The notes under the pieces: model-generated | What the model saw: the letters and a program-made list of their open reading frames with translations, nothing else | Told to the model about the DNA's origin: nothing | The model's database searches: none | Shown here: positions 32,717-41,910 of the stretch, piece after piece | How positions within the stretch are numbered: position 1 is the stretch's first letter | Layout: each line of letters begins with the position of its first letter | Source of the DNA: Streptomyces rhizoryzae | Lineage (GTDB): Bacteria > Actinomycetota > Actinomycetes > Streptomycetales > Streptomycetaceae | DNA length: 64,000 nucleotides | Direction: 5' to 3' | Assembly (NCBI RefSeq): GCF_023155275.1 | Contig: NZ_JALMUV010000043.1 | Coordinates: 1-64,000, forward strand | Translations under genes and position numbers: made by a program

Positions 32717-34441
32717 CTATCGCGGCTCCACCCGCTGGATCCTGGCGCGCTCGACCACCCGCGGGCCGACCTCGGCCGCGCGGGCGACCAGCGCGTGCGC
32801 GTCCCAGTCGGTCGGCCAGCCCTCCCAGAGGCGGAGGCGGCCGCCCACCACCACGGCGCGGATCTGGTCGCGGTTGGCGAGCCGGACGAGTTCCCAGCGC
32901 AGGTCGTAGGAGGGGGTCAGCTCGGGGACGGCCAGGTCCACCAGGAGGTAGTCGGCGGCCTTGCCGGCGGCGACCTGCCCGGTGACGCGGCCCAGCCCGA
33001 GGGCGTCGGCGCCGCCCGCCGTGGCGTGCTCCAGCCACAGGCGCCCGGCGCCGCACACCGAGTCGCCCGAGGCCAGCCCGTACGCCAGCCGCTGCGCCGT
33101 CTCGGCCGCGTCGACCAGCCGGAAGCCGTCGCCGCGGGTGCCGTCCGTACCGGTGCCGAAGCGGACGCCGAGCGCGGCCAGCATGGTGGCGTGCGCGACG
33201 GCGTTGCCCTTCCAGGCGCTGGCCACCGGGTTGTAGCTGATCGCCGCGCCGCTGTCGGCCAGCTGCCGCATCTCGGTGGGGGTGAGCAGGGTGGCGTGCG
33301 CGCCCAGGGTGTACGGGCCGAGGGCGCCGAGGTGGTGGAGGTGCTCCACCGGGCGGCGGCCGACGCTCTTCAACGAGCGCTCCACGGAGGCCAGGTGCTC
33401 GTTGACGTGGATCTGGAAGACCGCCTCGGCCTCGGCGCAGAGGTCGGCGGTCCGCTTCAGGACGGTGCCGGTGGCGTCCTCGGGGACGGCGATGGCCAGC
33501 GACGGGTGGACCAGCGGGTGGCCGTCCCAGCGCGCCAGGTGGGCCGGGCCGCCGGTCCCGTCCGAGACGATCTTCCCCAGGACGCAGCGGATCCCGGCCT
33601 CCTCGGTGCCCTTGGCGACCGCCGCGACGTCGACCGGCGCGCGGGTCCCGGCGTCGGCGACGGTGGTGAAGCCGCCGCGCAGCGCCTCCAGCGCGGCGAG
33701 CTTCGCGGACAGGTAGGCGGTCTCCTCGTCGAGCGCGTGCTCCAGCGGTTCCCAGACGGTCTTGAAGATCTCCGACGGCTGGCCGAACGACTGGGCCTTG
33801 CCGAAGCTCTGGGTGAGGTGGTGGTGCGTGTCGACGAAGCCCGGCATCAGCAGGTGGCCGTCGAGGCGGACCGGCGCGGGGCCGTTGCGGTGCGCGGCCA
33901 GGAGGCGGGCGGCCGGGCCGACCTCCCGGAAGGTGCCGCGCTCGACGAGGACCGCGTGGTCGCGCACCGGGCCGTCCGGCAGCAGCACCACCTCGGGCAG
34001 GAGCAGCTGCCGGTCGCCGCCGAACTGGTCGGGCCGGGGCGGCCGGTGGGCCGCGGAACCGGGGCCGGTTCCGCGGGCCGCGGTGTACCCGCTGCCGGCG
34101 GCGTACGCGGGGCCGGCGGCCGGACCGCCGAGCAGGCCGCTCGCGCCGGCGCCGGTGAGCCCGGCCACGCCGGCCAGGAAGCCGCGCCGCCCGAAGCCGG
34201 AGCCCGCCGCGGGGGCGCCGCGCCCGGCCTCCGGGCCCGCCGCGCCCGGCCCGCCGCCCGCCTGGCCGCCGTCCACCGGGAGGCCACCCACCGGGGTGCC
34301 CTCCGGGGCGCCGCCCACTCCCGCGCCGCCCGCCTCCGCGGATCCCGGCCGCCCGCCGCCCGGACACCCGCCCCGGGACGACCCGGCCTCCTGACCCCGC
34401 CGCTCGTTCGCCAACCCGATCGCCTGCTTCCGTCGCCGCAT
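32717..34441 (-). CDS. Exported (Tat) metal-dependent amidohydrolase
   Basis: Up to 574 residues. A twin-arginine signal RRGFLAGVAGLTGAG starts at residue 85, so the first 84 Gly/Pro-rich residues may not be translated; the true start may lie between 34291 and 34200, and the ATG at 34441 has no ribosome-binding site. The catalytic domain is an AtzA/TrzN/guanine-deaminase-type amidohydrolase: GFVDTHHHLTQ metal pair, IHVNEHLAS, GAHATLLTP, ISYNPVAS and the metal Asp in GTGTDGTRGD. The C-terminal composite domain ends GGRLRLWEG. Substrate unknown; secretion is unusual for nucleobase deaminases. Confidence 0.8.
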   Translation of the reverse strand: MRRRKQAIGLANERRGQEAGSSRGGCPGGGRPGSAEAGGAGVGGAPEGTPVGGLPVDGGQAGGGPGAAGPEAGRGAPAAGSGFGRRGFLAGVAGLTGAGASGLLGGPAAGPAYAAGSGYTAARGTGPGSAAHRPPRPDQFGGDRQLLLPEVVLLPDGPVRDHAVLVERGTFREVGPAARLLAAHRNGPAPVRLDGHLLMPGFVDTHHHLTQSFGKAQSFGQPSEIFKTVWEPLEHALDEETAYLSAKLAALEALRGGFTTVADAGTRAPVDVAAVAKGTEEAGIRCVLGKIVSDGTGGPAHLARWDGHPLVHPSLAIAVPEDATGTVLKRTADLCAEAEAVFQIHVNEHLASVERSLKSVGRRPVEHLHHLGALGPYTLGAHATLLTPTEMRQLADSGAAISYNPVASAWKGNAVAHATMLAALGVRFGTGTDGTRGDGFRLVDAAETAQRLAYGLASGDSVCGAGRLWLEHATAGGADALGLGRVTGQVAAGKAADYLLVDLAVPELTPSYDLRWELVRLANRDQIRAVVVGGRLRLWEGWPTDWDAHALVARAAEVGPRVVERARIQRVEPR

Positions 34442-34794
34442 ACATAGCCGCGGCCGGGCCCGGAACCGGGCCGGCCGCGCTGGGTGGCCCGAACCCTAGG
34501 ACCACCCACTAAGCGGAACAAGCCTTTCGACATGCGGGATTCGGCACGGTGGCGGGCCGGGTGGCGCAACCCCGGGCGGCCCGTTCCGCGTCCCAGCTCA
34601 CGGCCTGTGCGCAGGCCCGGCCAGGTGGCGTAACGTCGCCGAAACACCGCATCCGGGCGGCGGTCCGGGCCACGGCAGGCGCCCCGGACCCCGCATGGGA
34701 TCCTGGTGCGTCAGATTCCCGCCGGGCGGACAGGCCCGTACGGCGGCACGGGGTGGACGCCCGCCGGCGGTGGCGGGCGGGGCTGGCGATACAG

Positions 34795-35745
34795 GTGGAC
34801 GTGCGGCGATACACGAGTGCGACGACGAGACTCTGCTTCCTGGTCGAGGAGCAGTACCGGCACGACGGCATGCCGCGGGACGTGATCGGCCAACTCCGCG
34901 CCTGGGGCCACCGGGTGGACGTCCTGTGGCCCGGCCGCTCCCTGATCCGGATGTCCGAACTGGCCGAGGCGGTGCGGACCGGCGGCCACGCCGCGTGGGT
35001 CCTCAAGACCGTCTCCGGCGGGCCCGGGCTGACCCTCCTGGAGGCCGCCGCCACCGCCGGGCTGACCACGGTCAACGACATCCGGGCGATCCGCGGCGTA
35101 CGGGACAAGGCGCTCGCCGCGGCGATCGCCCGGGCCGGCGGGCTGCCGGTGCCGATGACCTACGCGGCGGTGCGCGCCGAGGAGTTCGCGGCGCTGCCGG
35201 AGACGGAGTTCCCGCTGGTGGTGAAGCCGGCCGACGGCAGCTCCGGGCGGGCGGTGCGGCTGGTGGAGCGGCCGGGGCAGCTGACCGCCGCGGCCGGCGG
35301 GGCACCGCCGGAGGCCGCCGGCAGCGGCATGCTGATCGCGCAGCCCTACGTCCCCAACTCCGGTACCGACCTGAAGGTCTACTGCGTCGCCGGTGAGCTC
35401 TACGCCACCGAGCGCAGTTCGCCGCTCCACCCCGGGCAGGCGGTACGGGAGCGGCAGGTGCCGCTGCCGCGCGAGGTCGCCCGGATCGCCACCGAGGTCG
35501 GCGCGGTCTTCGGCCTCGACCTGTACGGCGTCGATGTGCTGCTGGGGCCGGACGGCCCGGTGGTGGTCGACATCAACGACTTCCCGAGCTTCCGGCAGGT
35601 CCCGGACGCGGTCGCCCGGGTCTCCGCCGCCGTCCTGCGGCTGGCGCGCGGCGGCAGCGACCACGGCGCCGTGCCGGCCCTGCCGTTCATCGGCCACCAG
35701 CGCGGGCTCCGCCCGGCGGCGGAGGCGGTCGGGGGCGCGCTGTGA
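34795..35745 (+). CDS. ATP-grasp protein 1
   Basis: About 316 residues from GTG 34795 (GTG 34801 possible). The pre-ATP-grasp part is RLCFLVEEQYRHDGMPRDVI then VLKTVSGGPGLTLLEAAATA; the ATP-grasp fold has FPLVVKPADGSSGRAVRLV, the hinge MLIAQPYVPNSGTDLKVYCV, and the metal site GVDVLLGPDGPVVVDINDFP. Resembles RimK/D-Ala-D-Ala-type ligases that form amide bonds using ATP. Its stop overlaps the start of the second ATP-grasp gene. Substrate unknown. Confidence 0.85.
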   Translation: MDVRRYTSATTRLCFLVEEQYRHDGMPRDVIGQLRAWGHRVDVLWPGRSLIRMSELAEAVRTGGHAAWVLKTVSGGPGLTLLEAAATAGLTTVNDIRAIRGVRDKALAAAIARAGGLPVPMTYAAVRAEEFAALPETEFPLVVKPADGSSGRAVRLVERPGQLTAAAGGAPPEAAGSGMLIAQPYVPNSGTDLKVYCVAGELYATERSSPLHPGQAVRERQVPLPREVARIATEVGAVFGLDLYGVDVLLGPDGPVVVDINDFPSFRQVPDAVARVSAAVLRLARGGSDHGAVPALPFIGHQRGLRPAAEAVGGAL

Positions 35746-36659
35746 CGGGCCGGGCGGCGCGGATCGGGATCATCAGCGCCGACCCCGGGCACCCGCTGCT
35801 CGCCGCGACCGCCGGGGTGCTGCGCGGACGCGGCCACCGGGTCTTCTTCCTCGGGCCGGAGGACGGTACGGAGGCGGCGGACCGCACGGGACCGGACGGC
35901 GGCGCCGGCGGGCCGCACGCCCCGCTCTCCCGGGACGCCCCGGGCTCCCCGCGCCCGTCCGGCGCACCGCTCGCCGACGTCTACCTCCTCAAGGCCCGTA
36001 CGCCGCGGGCCCTGGCCCTGGCCGCCCGCCTGGAGGCCGCCGGCGCGCCGGTCGTCAATCCGGCCGCCGCGACGGCCCGTTGCCAGGACCGGGTGGCGAT
36101 GGCGGAGACCGCCCGCGCGGCCGGTCTGCCGTTCGCCGCGACCGTCCGCCAGGCCGTCCTCGGCGAGCCCTGGGCCCCGGCGCCGGACACCCGCTTCCCC
36201 TTCGTCCTCAAGAGCCGGCACAGCCGCCGCGGCGACTTGGTGGCCCGCGTCGACACCCCCGGCCGGCTGGCCGGGCTGGCCGCCGCCCACCCCGGCGAGC
36301 CGGTGATCGTCCAGGAGTTCACCGCCAACGACGGCTGGGACCACAAGCTGTGGGTCGTCGGCGGACAGCTCTTCGCCGCCCGCCGCCGCTCCGAACTCTC
36401 CCCCGGCGGCCGCGGCCCGAACCTCCCCCTGCCCGCCGCCGGCCTCCCCGCCGGCTGGGCCGCCACCGCCCTGCGCACCGGCGCGGCCTTCGGCCTGGAC
36501 GTCTACGGGGTGGACCTGCTCGACGCCGGCGACGGCACCCCGCTGATCGTGGACGTCAACGCCTTCCCCGGCATCCGCGGCCAGGCCGGCGCCCCGGAGG
36601 CACTGGCGGCCCTGGCCCTGCGCCGCGCCGCCGCACGGCCCGCACCCGCCCGCCCATAA
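35742..36659 (+). CDS. ATP-grasp protein 2
   Basis: A 305-residue ATP-grasp protein, translationally coupled to ATP-grasp 1 by a 4-bp overlap (GTGA). N-terminal Rossmann-like part IGIISADPGHPLLAATAGVL; ATP-grasp core FPFVLKSRHSRRGDLVARV, hinge VIVQEFTANDGWDHKLWVVG, and metal site GVDLLDAGDGTPLIVDVNAF. It shares the TGAAFGLDVYGVD pattern with its partner, suggesting an old duplication. A pair implies two successive ligations or a heteromeric enzyme; no carrier peptide or other biosynthetic gene is visible next to them. Confidence 0.85.
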   Translation: MTGRAARIGIISADPGHPLLAATAGVLRGRGHRVFFLGPEDGTEAADRTGPDGGAGGPHAPLSRDAPGSPRPSGAPLADVYLLKARTPRALALAARLEAAGAPVVNPAAATARCQDRVAMAETARAAGLPFAATVRQAVLGEPWAPAPDTRFPFVLKSRHSRRGDLVARVDTPGRLAGLAAAHPGEPVIVQEFTANDGWDHKLWVVGGQLFAARRRSELSPGGRGPNLPLPAAGLPAGWAATALRTGAAFGLDVYGVDLLDAGDGTPLIVDVNAFPGIRGQAGAPEALAALALRRAAARPAPARP

Positions 36660-36860
36660 CCCGAACGCCCCGCGCCCCGCACCCCTTCCCCGTCAACTCA
36701 ACCCGAAAGGGTGCCAGTTCAGGGGCGGTGCGACCGGATGAGCCTACGGCCGCGGGCCCCGGGGTAGGGCTGCGCCGTCAAAGGGGGTGCTTCGGCGCGC
36801 CCTCCTTCCGTACCGACGGTCCGTACGGGAGGCATCGGTACCGGGAGAGGCCCACCAACG

Positions 36861-39506
36861 GTGACGCAGTCACGATCGCAGTCCGCAGCGCAGCCCTTCA
36901 CCCTGCCGCACTTCTACCTGCCGCATCCGGCCCGGCTGAACCCGCACCTGGAGGCCGCCCGGACGCACTCCAGGCAGTGGGCCCGGAAGATGGGCATGCT
37001 GGAGGGCTCCGGCATCTGGGAGGAGCGCGACCTCGACGCCCACGACTACGCGCTGCTCTGCGCCTACACCCACCCCGACGCCTCCGAGGAGGCGCTCAAC
37101 CTCGTCACCGACTGGTACGTCTGGGTCTTCTTCTTCGACGACCACTTCCTGGAGACGTTCAAGCGCACCCTGGACCGGGAGGGCGGCAAGGCGTACCTCG
37201 ACCGGCTGCCGGCGTTCATGCCGATGGACCTGTCCACGCCCGTCCCGGAGCCGGTCAACCAGGTGGAGGCCGGGCTCGCCGACCTGTGGGCGCGCACCGT
37301 GCCCGCGATGTCGCCGGACTGGCGCGCCCGTTTCGCGGAGAGCACCGAGCACCTGCTCAACGAGTCCCTCTGGGAACTCTCCAACATCAACATCAACCGC
37401 ATCCCCAACCCCGTCGAGTACATCGAGATGCGCCGGAAGGTGGGCGGCGCGCCCTGGTCGGCCGGGCTGGTCGAGTACGCCACCGGCGCCGAGGTCCCGG
37501 CCGCGGTCGCCGCCTCCCGCCCGCTCCGCGTCCTGAAGGACACCTTCTCCGACGGCGTCCACCTGCGGAACGACCTCTTCTCCTACCAGCGGGAGACCGA
37601 GGACGAGGGCGAGCTGAGCAACGGCGTGCTGGTGCTGGAGACGTTCCTGGACTGCACCACCCAGCAGGCCGCGGACGCGGTCAACGACCTGATCACCTCC
37701 CGGCTCCAGCAGTTCGAGGACACCGTCCTGACCGAGCTGCCGGCGCTCTTCGCCGACACCGGCCTGGACCCGGCCGGCTGCGCCGCGGTGCTCGCCTACG
37801 CCAAGGGCCTCCAGGACTGGCAGTCCGGCGGCCACGAGTGGCACATGCGCTCCAGCCGCTACATGAACGGCGGCGGTGCGGGCGCGCCCGGCGCCGCCAC
37901 GGCCGCCTGGTCACCGACGGCCTTCGGCGGCCCGGGCACCGGGGGCCTGGCCGCCCTGGCCACCGGGGTGCCGGGCCTGGGCACCTCGGCCGCGGACCTG
38001 CCGTCCCTCCTGGCCACCGGCACCCGCCAGCGGCTCCGCCGCCGCACCCACGTCCCCCACCGGAAGGTCGGCCCGTCCCGACTTCCGCCCTTCCCCATGC
38101 CGTTCACCACCACCCTCAGCCCCCACCTCGCGGCGGCCCGCCGCAACGTCGTCACCTGGGCGCACCGGATGGGCATGCTGCGCCCGCAGCCGGGCGTACC
38201 GCTCTCCGACATCTGGGACGAGGACGCGCTGATCCGCTTCGACTTCGCGCTGTGCGCGGCCGGCCTCCAGCCGGACGCCACCCCCGACCAGCTCGACCTG
38301 AGCACCCAGTGGCTGACCTGGGGCACCTACGCCGACGACTACTACCCGGCGGTCTTCGGCCGGACCCGGGACGTGCCGGGCGCGGTGGCCACCACCAAGC
38401 GGCTGTCCACCCTGATGCCGCTGGACGCCGCCACCCCGGCCCCGGAGCCGGCCAACGCCCTCGAACGCGCCCTGGCCGACCTCTGGGCCCGGACGTCCGG
38501 CCCGCTGGCCCCGGACGCCCGCCGGTCCTTCAAGCAGGCCGTGGACACCATGACCGCCAGCTGGCTCTGGGAGCTGGACAACCAGGTCCAGCACCGCATC
38601 CCGGACCCGGTCGACTACGTCGAGATGCGCCGCGCCACCTTCGGCTCCGACCTGACCATGAGCCTGAGCCGGCTCGGCCACGGCCGCCGGGTCCCGCCGG
38701 AGATCTACCGCAGCGGCCCGATGCGCTCCCTGGAGAACGCCGCCGCCGACTACGCCTGCCTGCTCAACGACGTCTTCTCGTACCAGAAGGAGATCGAGTA
38801 CGAGGGCGAGGTGCACAACGCCCTCCTGGTCGTGCAGAACTTCTTCGACTGCGACTACCCGGCCGCGCTGGGCATCGTCCACGACCTGATGACCTCCCGC
38901 ATGCGCGAGTTCCAGCACGTCGCTGCCACCCAACTCCCCATCCTCTACGACGACTTCAAGCTCGCCGCCGACGCCCGCGCCACCCTCGACGGCTACGTGC
39001 GCGAACTGGAGAACTGGCTCGCCGGCATCCTCACCTGGCACCGTGAATGCCGCCGCTACCGCACCCAGTACCTCCGCCACCAGCCCGGCACCCCGGGCTG
39101 GCTCCCGGGCCCGACGGGGCTGGGCACGGCCTCGCTCGGGGTCGCGGGGCTCCGGGGTGGCGGGGCGGTAGGGGCGGGCGGCCCCGGCCGGCTGGAAAAC
39201 CGGGGCCGCCGCTGCAAGGGTGCGCGTACGCGGTGGTGGCGCGGCCGGTCGCTGCGGGGCTGGAGGTGGCGGCGTGACGCGGGGGCCGGCGCTCGGGACG
39301 CCGGGGGTCTGGTGGGAGCGGGTGGTGTACCGGTCGCCGGACGCGGACGCGGACGCCGTCGCGTCGTGGGCGACGCTCGCGGTGGACAGCCCGGCGCGGG
39401 CGGCGCGGGCGATCGGGGCGGACGCGCGGCGGCTGGCCGGCGGGTTGACCGGGCGGGCGCGGTGGCGGGCCGTGAGAGAGGTGGCGGGCGGCGGGCGGGT
39501 GGGTAG
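36861..39506 (+). CDS. geoA: Geosmin synthase (two-domain), with abnormal C-terminal extension
   Basis: A bifunctional sesquiterpene synthase. The N-terminal half (germacradienol/germacrene D synthase) has DDHFLE at 93-98 and NDLFSYQRE at 237-245; the C-terminal half (germacradienol to geosmin) has DDYYP at 492-496 and NDVFSYQKE at 636-644. All Mg-binding motifs are intact, so the enzyme should work. Homology ends near residue 750-760 (GPTGLGTAS), but the frame runs to 881: the last 120-odd residues are Arg/Gly-rich shadow-like sequence that crosses the terminator hairpin at 39177 and overlaps the small gene at 39274. The GTG start has GGGAGAGG upstream. A normal family member is about 725-760 residues. 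Confidence 0.95.
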   Translation: MTQSRSQSAAQPFTLPHFYLPHPARLNPHLEAARTHSRQWARKMGMLEGSGIWEERDLDAHDYALLCAYTHPDASEEALNLVTDWYVWVFFFDDHFLETFKRTLDREGGKAYLDRLPAFMPMDLSTPVPEPVNQVEAGLADLWARTVPAMSPDWRARFAESTEHLLNESLWELSNININRIPNPVEYIEMRRKVGGAPWSAGLVEYATGAEVPAAVAASRPLRVLKDTFSDGVHLRNDLFSYQRETEDEGELSNGVLVLETFLDCTTQQAADAVNDLITSRLQQFEDTVLTELPALFADTGLDPAGCAAVLAYAKGLQDWQSGGHEWHMRSSRYMNGGGAGAPGAATAAWSPTAFGGPGTGGLAALATGVPGLGTSAADLPSLLATGTRQRLRRRTHVPHRKVGPSRLPPFPMPFTTTLSPHLAAARRNVVTWAHRMGMLRPQPGVPLSDIWDEDALIRFDFALCAAGLQPDATPDQLDLSTQWLTWGTYADDYYPAVFGRTRDVPGAVATTKRLSTLMPLDAATPAPEPANALERALADLWARTSGPLAPDARRSFKQAVDTMTASWLWELDNQVQHRIPDPVDYVEMRRATFGSDLTMSLSRLGHGRRVPPEIYRSGPMRSLENAAADYACLLNDVFSYQKEIEYEGEVHNALLVVQNFFDCDYPAALGIVHDLMTSRMREFQHVAATQLPILYDDFKLAADARATLDGYVRELENWLAGILTWHRECRRYRTQYLRHQPGTPGWLPGPTGLGTASLGVAGLRGGGAVGAGGPGRLENRGRRCKGARTRWWRGRSLRGWRWRRDAGAGARDAGGLVGAGGVPVAGRGRGRRRVVGDARGGQPGAGGAGDRGGRAAAGRRVDRAGAVAGRERGGGRRAGG
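39177..39210 (+). terminator. Hairpin inside the geoA frame extension
   Basis: A perfect 11-bp stem (GGCGGCCCCGG / CCGGGGCCGCC) with a 12-nt loop. It is placed where the geoA terminator is expected, but falls within the open frame, supporting loss of the original stop codon. Confidence 0.75.
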
Positions 39507-39570
39507 CCGGCGGGGGCCGGCGCGCGGGCCCTCGGCCCCGCTGGATCAGCCGGTGAGCCAGTCGCGGTAG
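39274..39570 (+). CDS. Small hypothetical protein (98 aa)
   Basis: The GTG at 39274 has GGAGGTGG seven bases upstream, the best ribosome-binding site in this stretch. The product, with GTPGVWWERVVYRSPDADAD and ARAIGADARRLAGGLTGRAR, has balanced composition up to about residue 70, then a low-complexity tail that runs into the convergent SDR gene by 25 bp. No family recognised. Confidence 0.5.
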   Translation: MTRGPALGTPGVWWERVVYRSPDADADAVASWATLAVDSPARAARAIGADARRLAGGLTGRARWRAVREVAGGGRVGSRRGPARGPSAPLDQPVSQSR

Positions 39571-40280
39571 CGCGTGCGGGTGAGGTGCGTGCCGTCCCTC
39601 GCGGTGAGGGCGTTGGCGGGGGCGGTGGCGAAGGGGCCCGCGGTGGGGTCGGTGCGGACGGTGCGGCGGTCGCCACGGGCGGCGAGGGTGATCCTGGCGA
39701 GGTCGTCCAGGGGGAAGACCTCGGGGCCGGCGATGTCGCGGACGCCATGGAGGGGGCGGCCGGCGGCGAGGGCGGCGACCGCGCGGGCGGCGTCGTCGGC
39801 GGCCACGGGCTGAAGCAGCGTGGTGGGCAGCCGGACGGTGCCGCGCTCCGTCGTCCAGGACATGATCTCGTCGACGTACTCGAAGAACTGGGTGGCGCGG
39901 ACGAGGGAGTACGGGACCGGCCCGGTCGCGTACAGCTCCTCCTGGAGGACCTTGGCCCGGTAGTAGCCGAGGCCGGGCACCCGGTCCACGCCGACGATGG
40001 ACAGCAGGACGGCGTGGCGGACGCCGGCGTCCCGGGCGGCGGCGAGGAGGTTGCCGGTGGCCGTCCGGAAGAAGTCGGCGGAGGCGTCGTCGGCGGTGGG
40101 TGACTGGGTCGCGTCGATGACGGTGTCGGCGCCGGCGAGTGCCGGGGCGAGGCCCTCGCCTGTCAGGAGGTCCACGCCGGTGGAGCGCGCGTGGGGTGTC
40201 GCGTCGTGGCCGGCCGCCGTGAGGGCCGCCACGATCCGGGCGCCGATCAGTCCGGTGCCGCCGAGCACAGCGCATTTCAT
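39546..40280 (-). CDS. NmrA-like atypical SDR oxidoreductase
   Basis: A 244-residue NAD(P)-binding protein. N-terminal nucleotide motif VLGGTGLIGARIVAAL; GVRHAVLLSIVGVDRVPGLG and the GYYRAKVLQEELYATGPVPY block, then LVRATQFFEYVDEI, place it with NmrA/SDR_a5-type proteins. It lies 95 bp downstream of the SnoaL-like gene on the same strand and is probably co-transcribed and controlled by the divergent LysR protein. Confidence 0.88.
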   Translation of the reverse strand: MKCAVLGGTGLIGARIVAALTAAGHDATPHARSTGVDLLTGEGLAPALAGADTVIDATQSPTADDASADFFRTATGNLLAAARDAGVRHAVLLSIVGVDRVPGLGYYRAKVLQEELYATGPVPYSLVRATQFFEYVDEIMSWTTERGTVRLPTTLLQPVAADDAARAVAALAAGRPLHGVRDIAGPEVFPLDDLARITLAARGDRRTVRTDPTAGPFATAPANALTARDGTHLTRTRYRDWLTG

Positions 40281-40374
40281 GTCGAGTCGGGCCTTTCGGG
40301 GGAGGGAGGGGATCTCCAGGGCCGGTGGTCGGATGGGCGGCGGGAGGGCCCTGGTGTGGTCCCGCGGGCGGAGA

Positions 40375-40881
40375 TCAGCCGAAGATCGCGGTGGGGTCGC
40401 CGGTGTACCAGGTGTTGTCGATGCGGAGCCGGCGGATGACCCAGCGGTCGCCGTCGCGGACCAGATCGACGGCGTAGGGGTTCTTCAGCAGCGCGTGGGT
40501 GGCGGGGTCGGCGATGAGCAGGTGCTGGGCCTCCACCAGGGCGGTGAGCCGGGCGGTGTCGCCGTCGACGGCGATCCGGGTGTTGGTGATCTGGTGGGTG
40601 GTGTCCACCCGGCCGGTGAACATGGCCAGGATGGTGGTGACGATGGTGTCCCGCCCGGTCATCAGCGGCGGCCGGGCCCCCCACTTGGCGGCGGCCGGGC
40701 GGAAGTCCAGTTCGGCGTCGGGGGCGAAGGCCGAGGCGAACAGCTCCTGGTCCTTGAGGTCCTGGCCCAGTCCGAAGCGGTACAGGGCATCGGTGATCTC
40801 CGCCCGGTCCCGGAGTTCCGCGGCGACCGCGGCGGTGTCGTGCGCGGGGGCGGCCAGGGCGCGGTCGTGGGTGACGTACAT
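40375..40881 (-). CDS. SnoaL-like / NTF2-fold protein
   Basis: A 168-residue protein with the NTF2 pattern: AELRDRAEITDALYRFGLGQ, FASAFAPDAELDFRPAA, HQITNTRIAVDGDTARLTAL and the C-terminal strand VIRRLRIDNTWYTGDP. Such proteins include polyketide cyclases and hydroxylases as well as uncharacterised homologues. The ATG at 40881 is followed by a family-length frame. Divergent from LysR, with its operator between. Confidence 0.85.
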   Translation of the reverse strand: MYVTHDRALAAPAHDTAAVAAELRDRAEITDALYRFGLGQDLKDQELFASAFAPDAELDFRPAAAKWGARPPLMTGRDTIVTTILAMFTGRVDTTHQITNTRIAVDGDTARLTALVEAQHLLIADPATHALLKNPYAVDLVRDGDRWVIRRLRIDNTWYTGDPTAIFG

Positions 40882-40972
40882 GATGTCCTCCTGTGCAGGT
40901 GAGGCGGTTTCCCGATGGCTTCGATCCTGCTGCGGCCCGGAGGGGGCATCAACGCGCTTCCGGGCAACGGCC

Positions 40973-40989
40973 GTTAAGCGTCGGTTAAC
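40973..40989. promoter_or_regulatory. LysR-type T-N11-A operator
   Basis: Inverted repeat GTTAA-N7-TTAAC, which contains the LysR T-N11-A core, 15 bp before the lysR start and 91 bp before the divergent SnoaL gene: the usual place for an autoregulated LysR box. Confidence 0.75.
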
Positions 40990-41004
40990 GAAGGGAGGGG
41001 CGGG

Positions 41005-41910
41005 ATGCTGGAGCGACACGAGCTGGAGGCGTTCCTGACGCTCGCCGAGGAGCTGCATTTCGGCCGCACCGCCGGGCGGCTGCACGTGTCCACGGCCCGG
41101 ATCAGCCAGACCATCGCCAAACTGGAGCGCCGCGTCGGCGTCCCGCTGTTCCACCGCACCAGCCGCAGGGTGGAGCTGTCCCTGGTGGGCCGGCAGCTGT
41201 ACGAGGAGATACGCCCCGCCTGGTCCCGGATCACCGACGCGGTCGAGCGGGCGGTCGACGCCGGGCGGGGTCTGACCGGGCTGCTGCGGGTCGCTTTCCA
41301 CGGGCCGGCCGCGGGCCAGTTGCTGGTCGGGGCCGCGCAGGCGTTCCGCGCCCGGCACCCCGACTGCGAGGTCAGACTCCAGGAAGCACGCCTGCCGGAC
41401 ATCCTGCCGTGGCTGCGCGAGGGCGAGGTGGACATCGCGCTGACCTGCCAGCCGAGGGACGAGGAGGGCACCGTGCGGGGGCCGGTCCTGGTACGCGAGG
41501 CGCGGATGCTCGCGGTACCGGCCGGGCACCCGTTCGCCCGCCGTACCACCGTCTCCGTGAAGGACCTGGCCCGGGTGACCGTGCTGCGGATTCCCGGGAC
41601 GCCGCCGGAATCCCCGCACGAGGACCGCACGCCGCGCCGGACGGCCGCGGGGTGGCCCCTCACCCCCGGTCCGCCGGCCATGACGTTCAACGAGGTGCTC
41701 ACGCGCGTGGGCGCCGGGGAAGGCGTCTTCGCCGTCGGCGCCCACGCACGGCGCTACTTCGCCCGTCCCGACGTCGCCTATGTCCCTTTCGAGGACGCCG
41801 CGCCGGTGGAATGGAGCCTGGTGTGGCCCGCCGACGGCGCGACGGCCCGGGTCCGCGCCTTCGGTGAGGCGGCACTCGGCCTGGTCCAGGAGACCGCACC
41901 GGCCCCGTAG
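41005..41910 (+). CDS. LysR family regulator
   Basis: A 301-residue LysR protein: HELEAFLTLAEELHFGRTAG, RLHVSTARISQTIAKLERRV and GVPLFHRTSRRVELSLVG form the N-terminal winged helix; the effector domain includes LPWLREGEVDIALTCQPRDE. GGGAGGGG precedes the ATG. Divergent from the SnoaL/SDR pair, its likely targets. Its 3' end abuts the broken MFS gene, so the final residues may have been redefined by that rearrangement. Confidence 0.9.
   Translation: MLERHELEAFLTLAEELHFGRTAGRLHVSTARISQTIAKLERRVGVPLFHRTSRRVELSLVGRQLYEEIRPAWSRITDAVERAVDAGRGLTGLLRVAFHGPAAGQLLVGAAQAFRARHPDCEVRLQEARLPDILPWLREGEVDIALTCQPRDEEGTVRGPVLVREARMLAVPAGHPFARRTTVSVKDLARVTVLRIPGTPPESPHEDRTPRRTAAGWPLTPGPPAMTFNEVLTRVGAGEGVFAVGAHARRYFARPDVAYVPFEDAAPVEWSLVWPADGATARVRAFGEAALGLVQETAPAP

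Noticed and set aside
39160..39506. The extra C-terminal 120 residues of geosmin synthase as a new functional domain
   Set aside because: Arg/Gly-rich sequence with no hydrophobic pattern, it crosses a terminator hairpin and overlaps a better-supported small gene.
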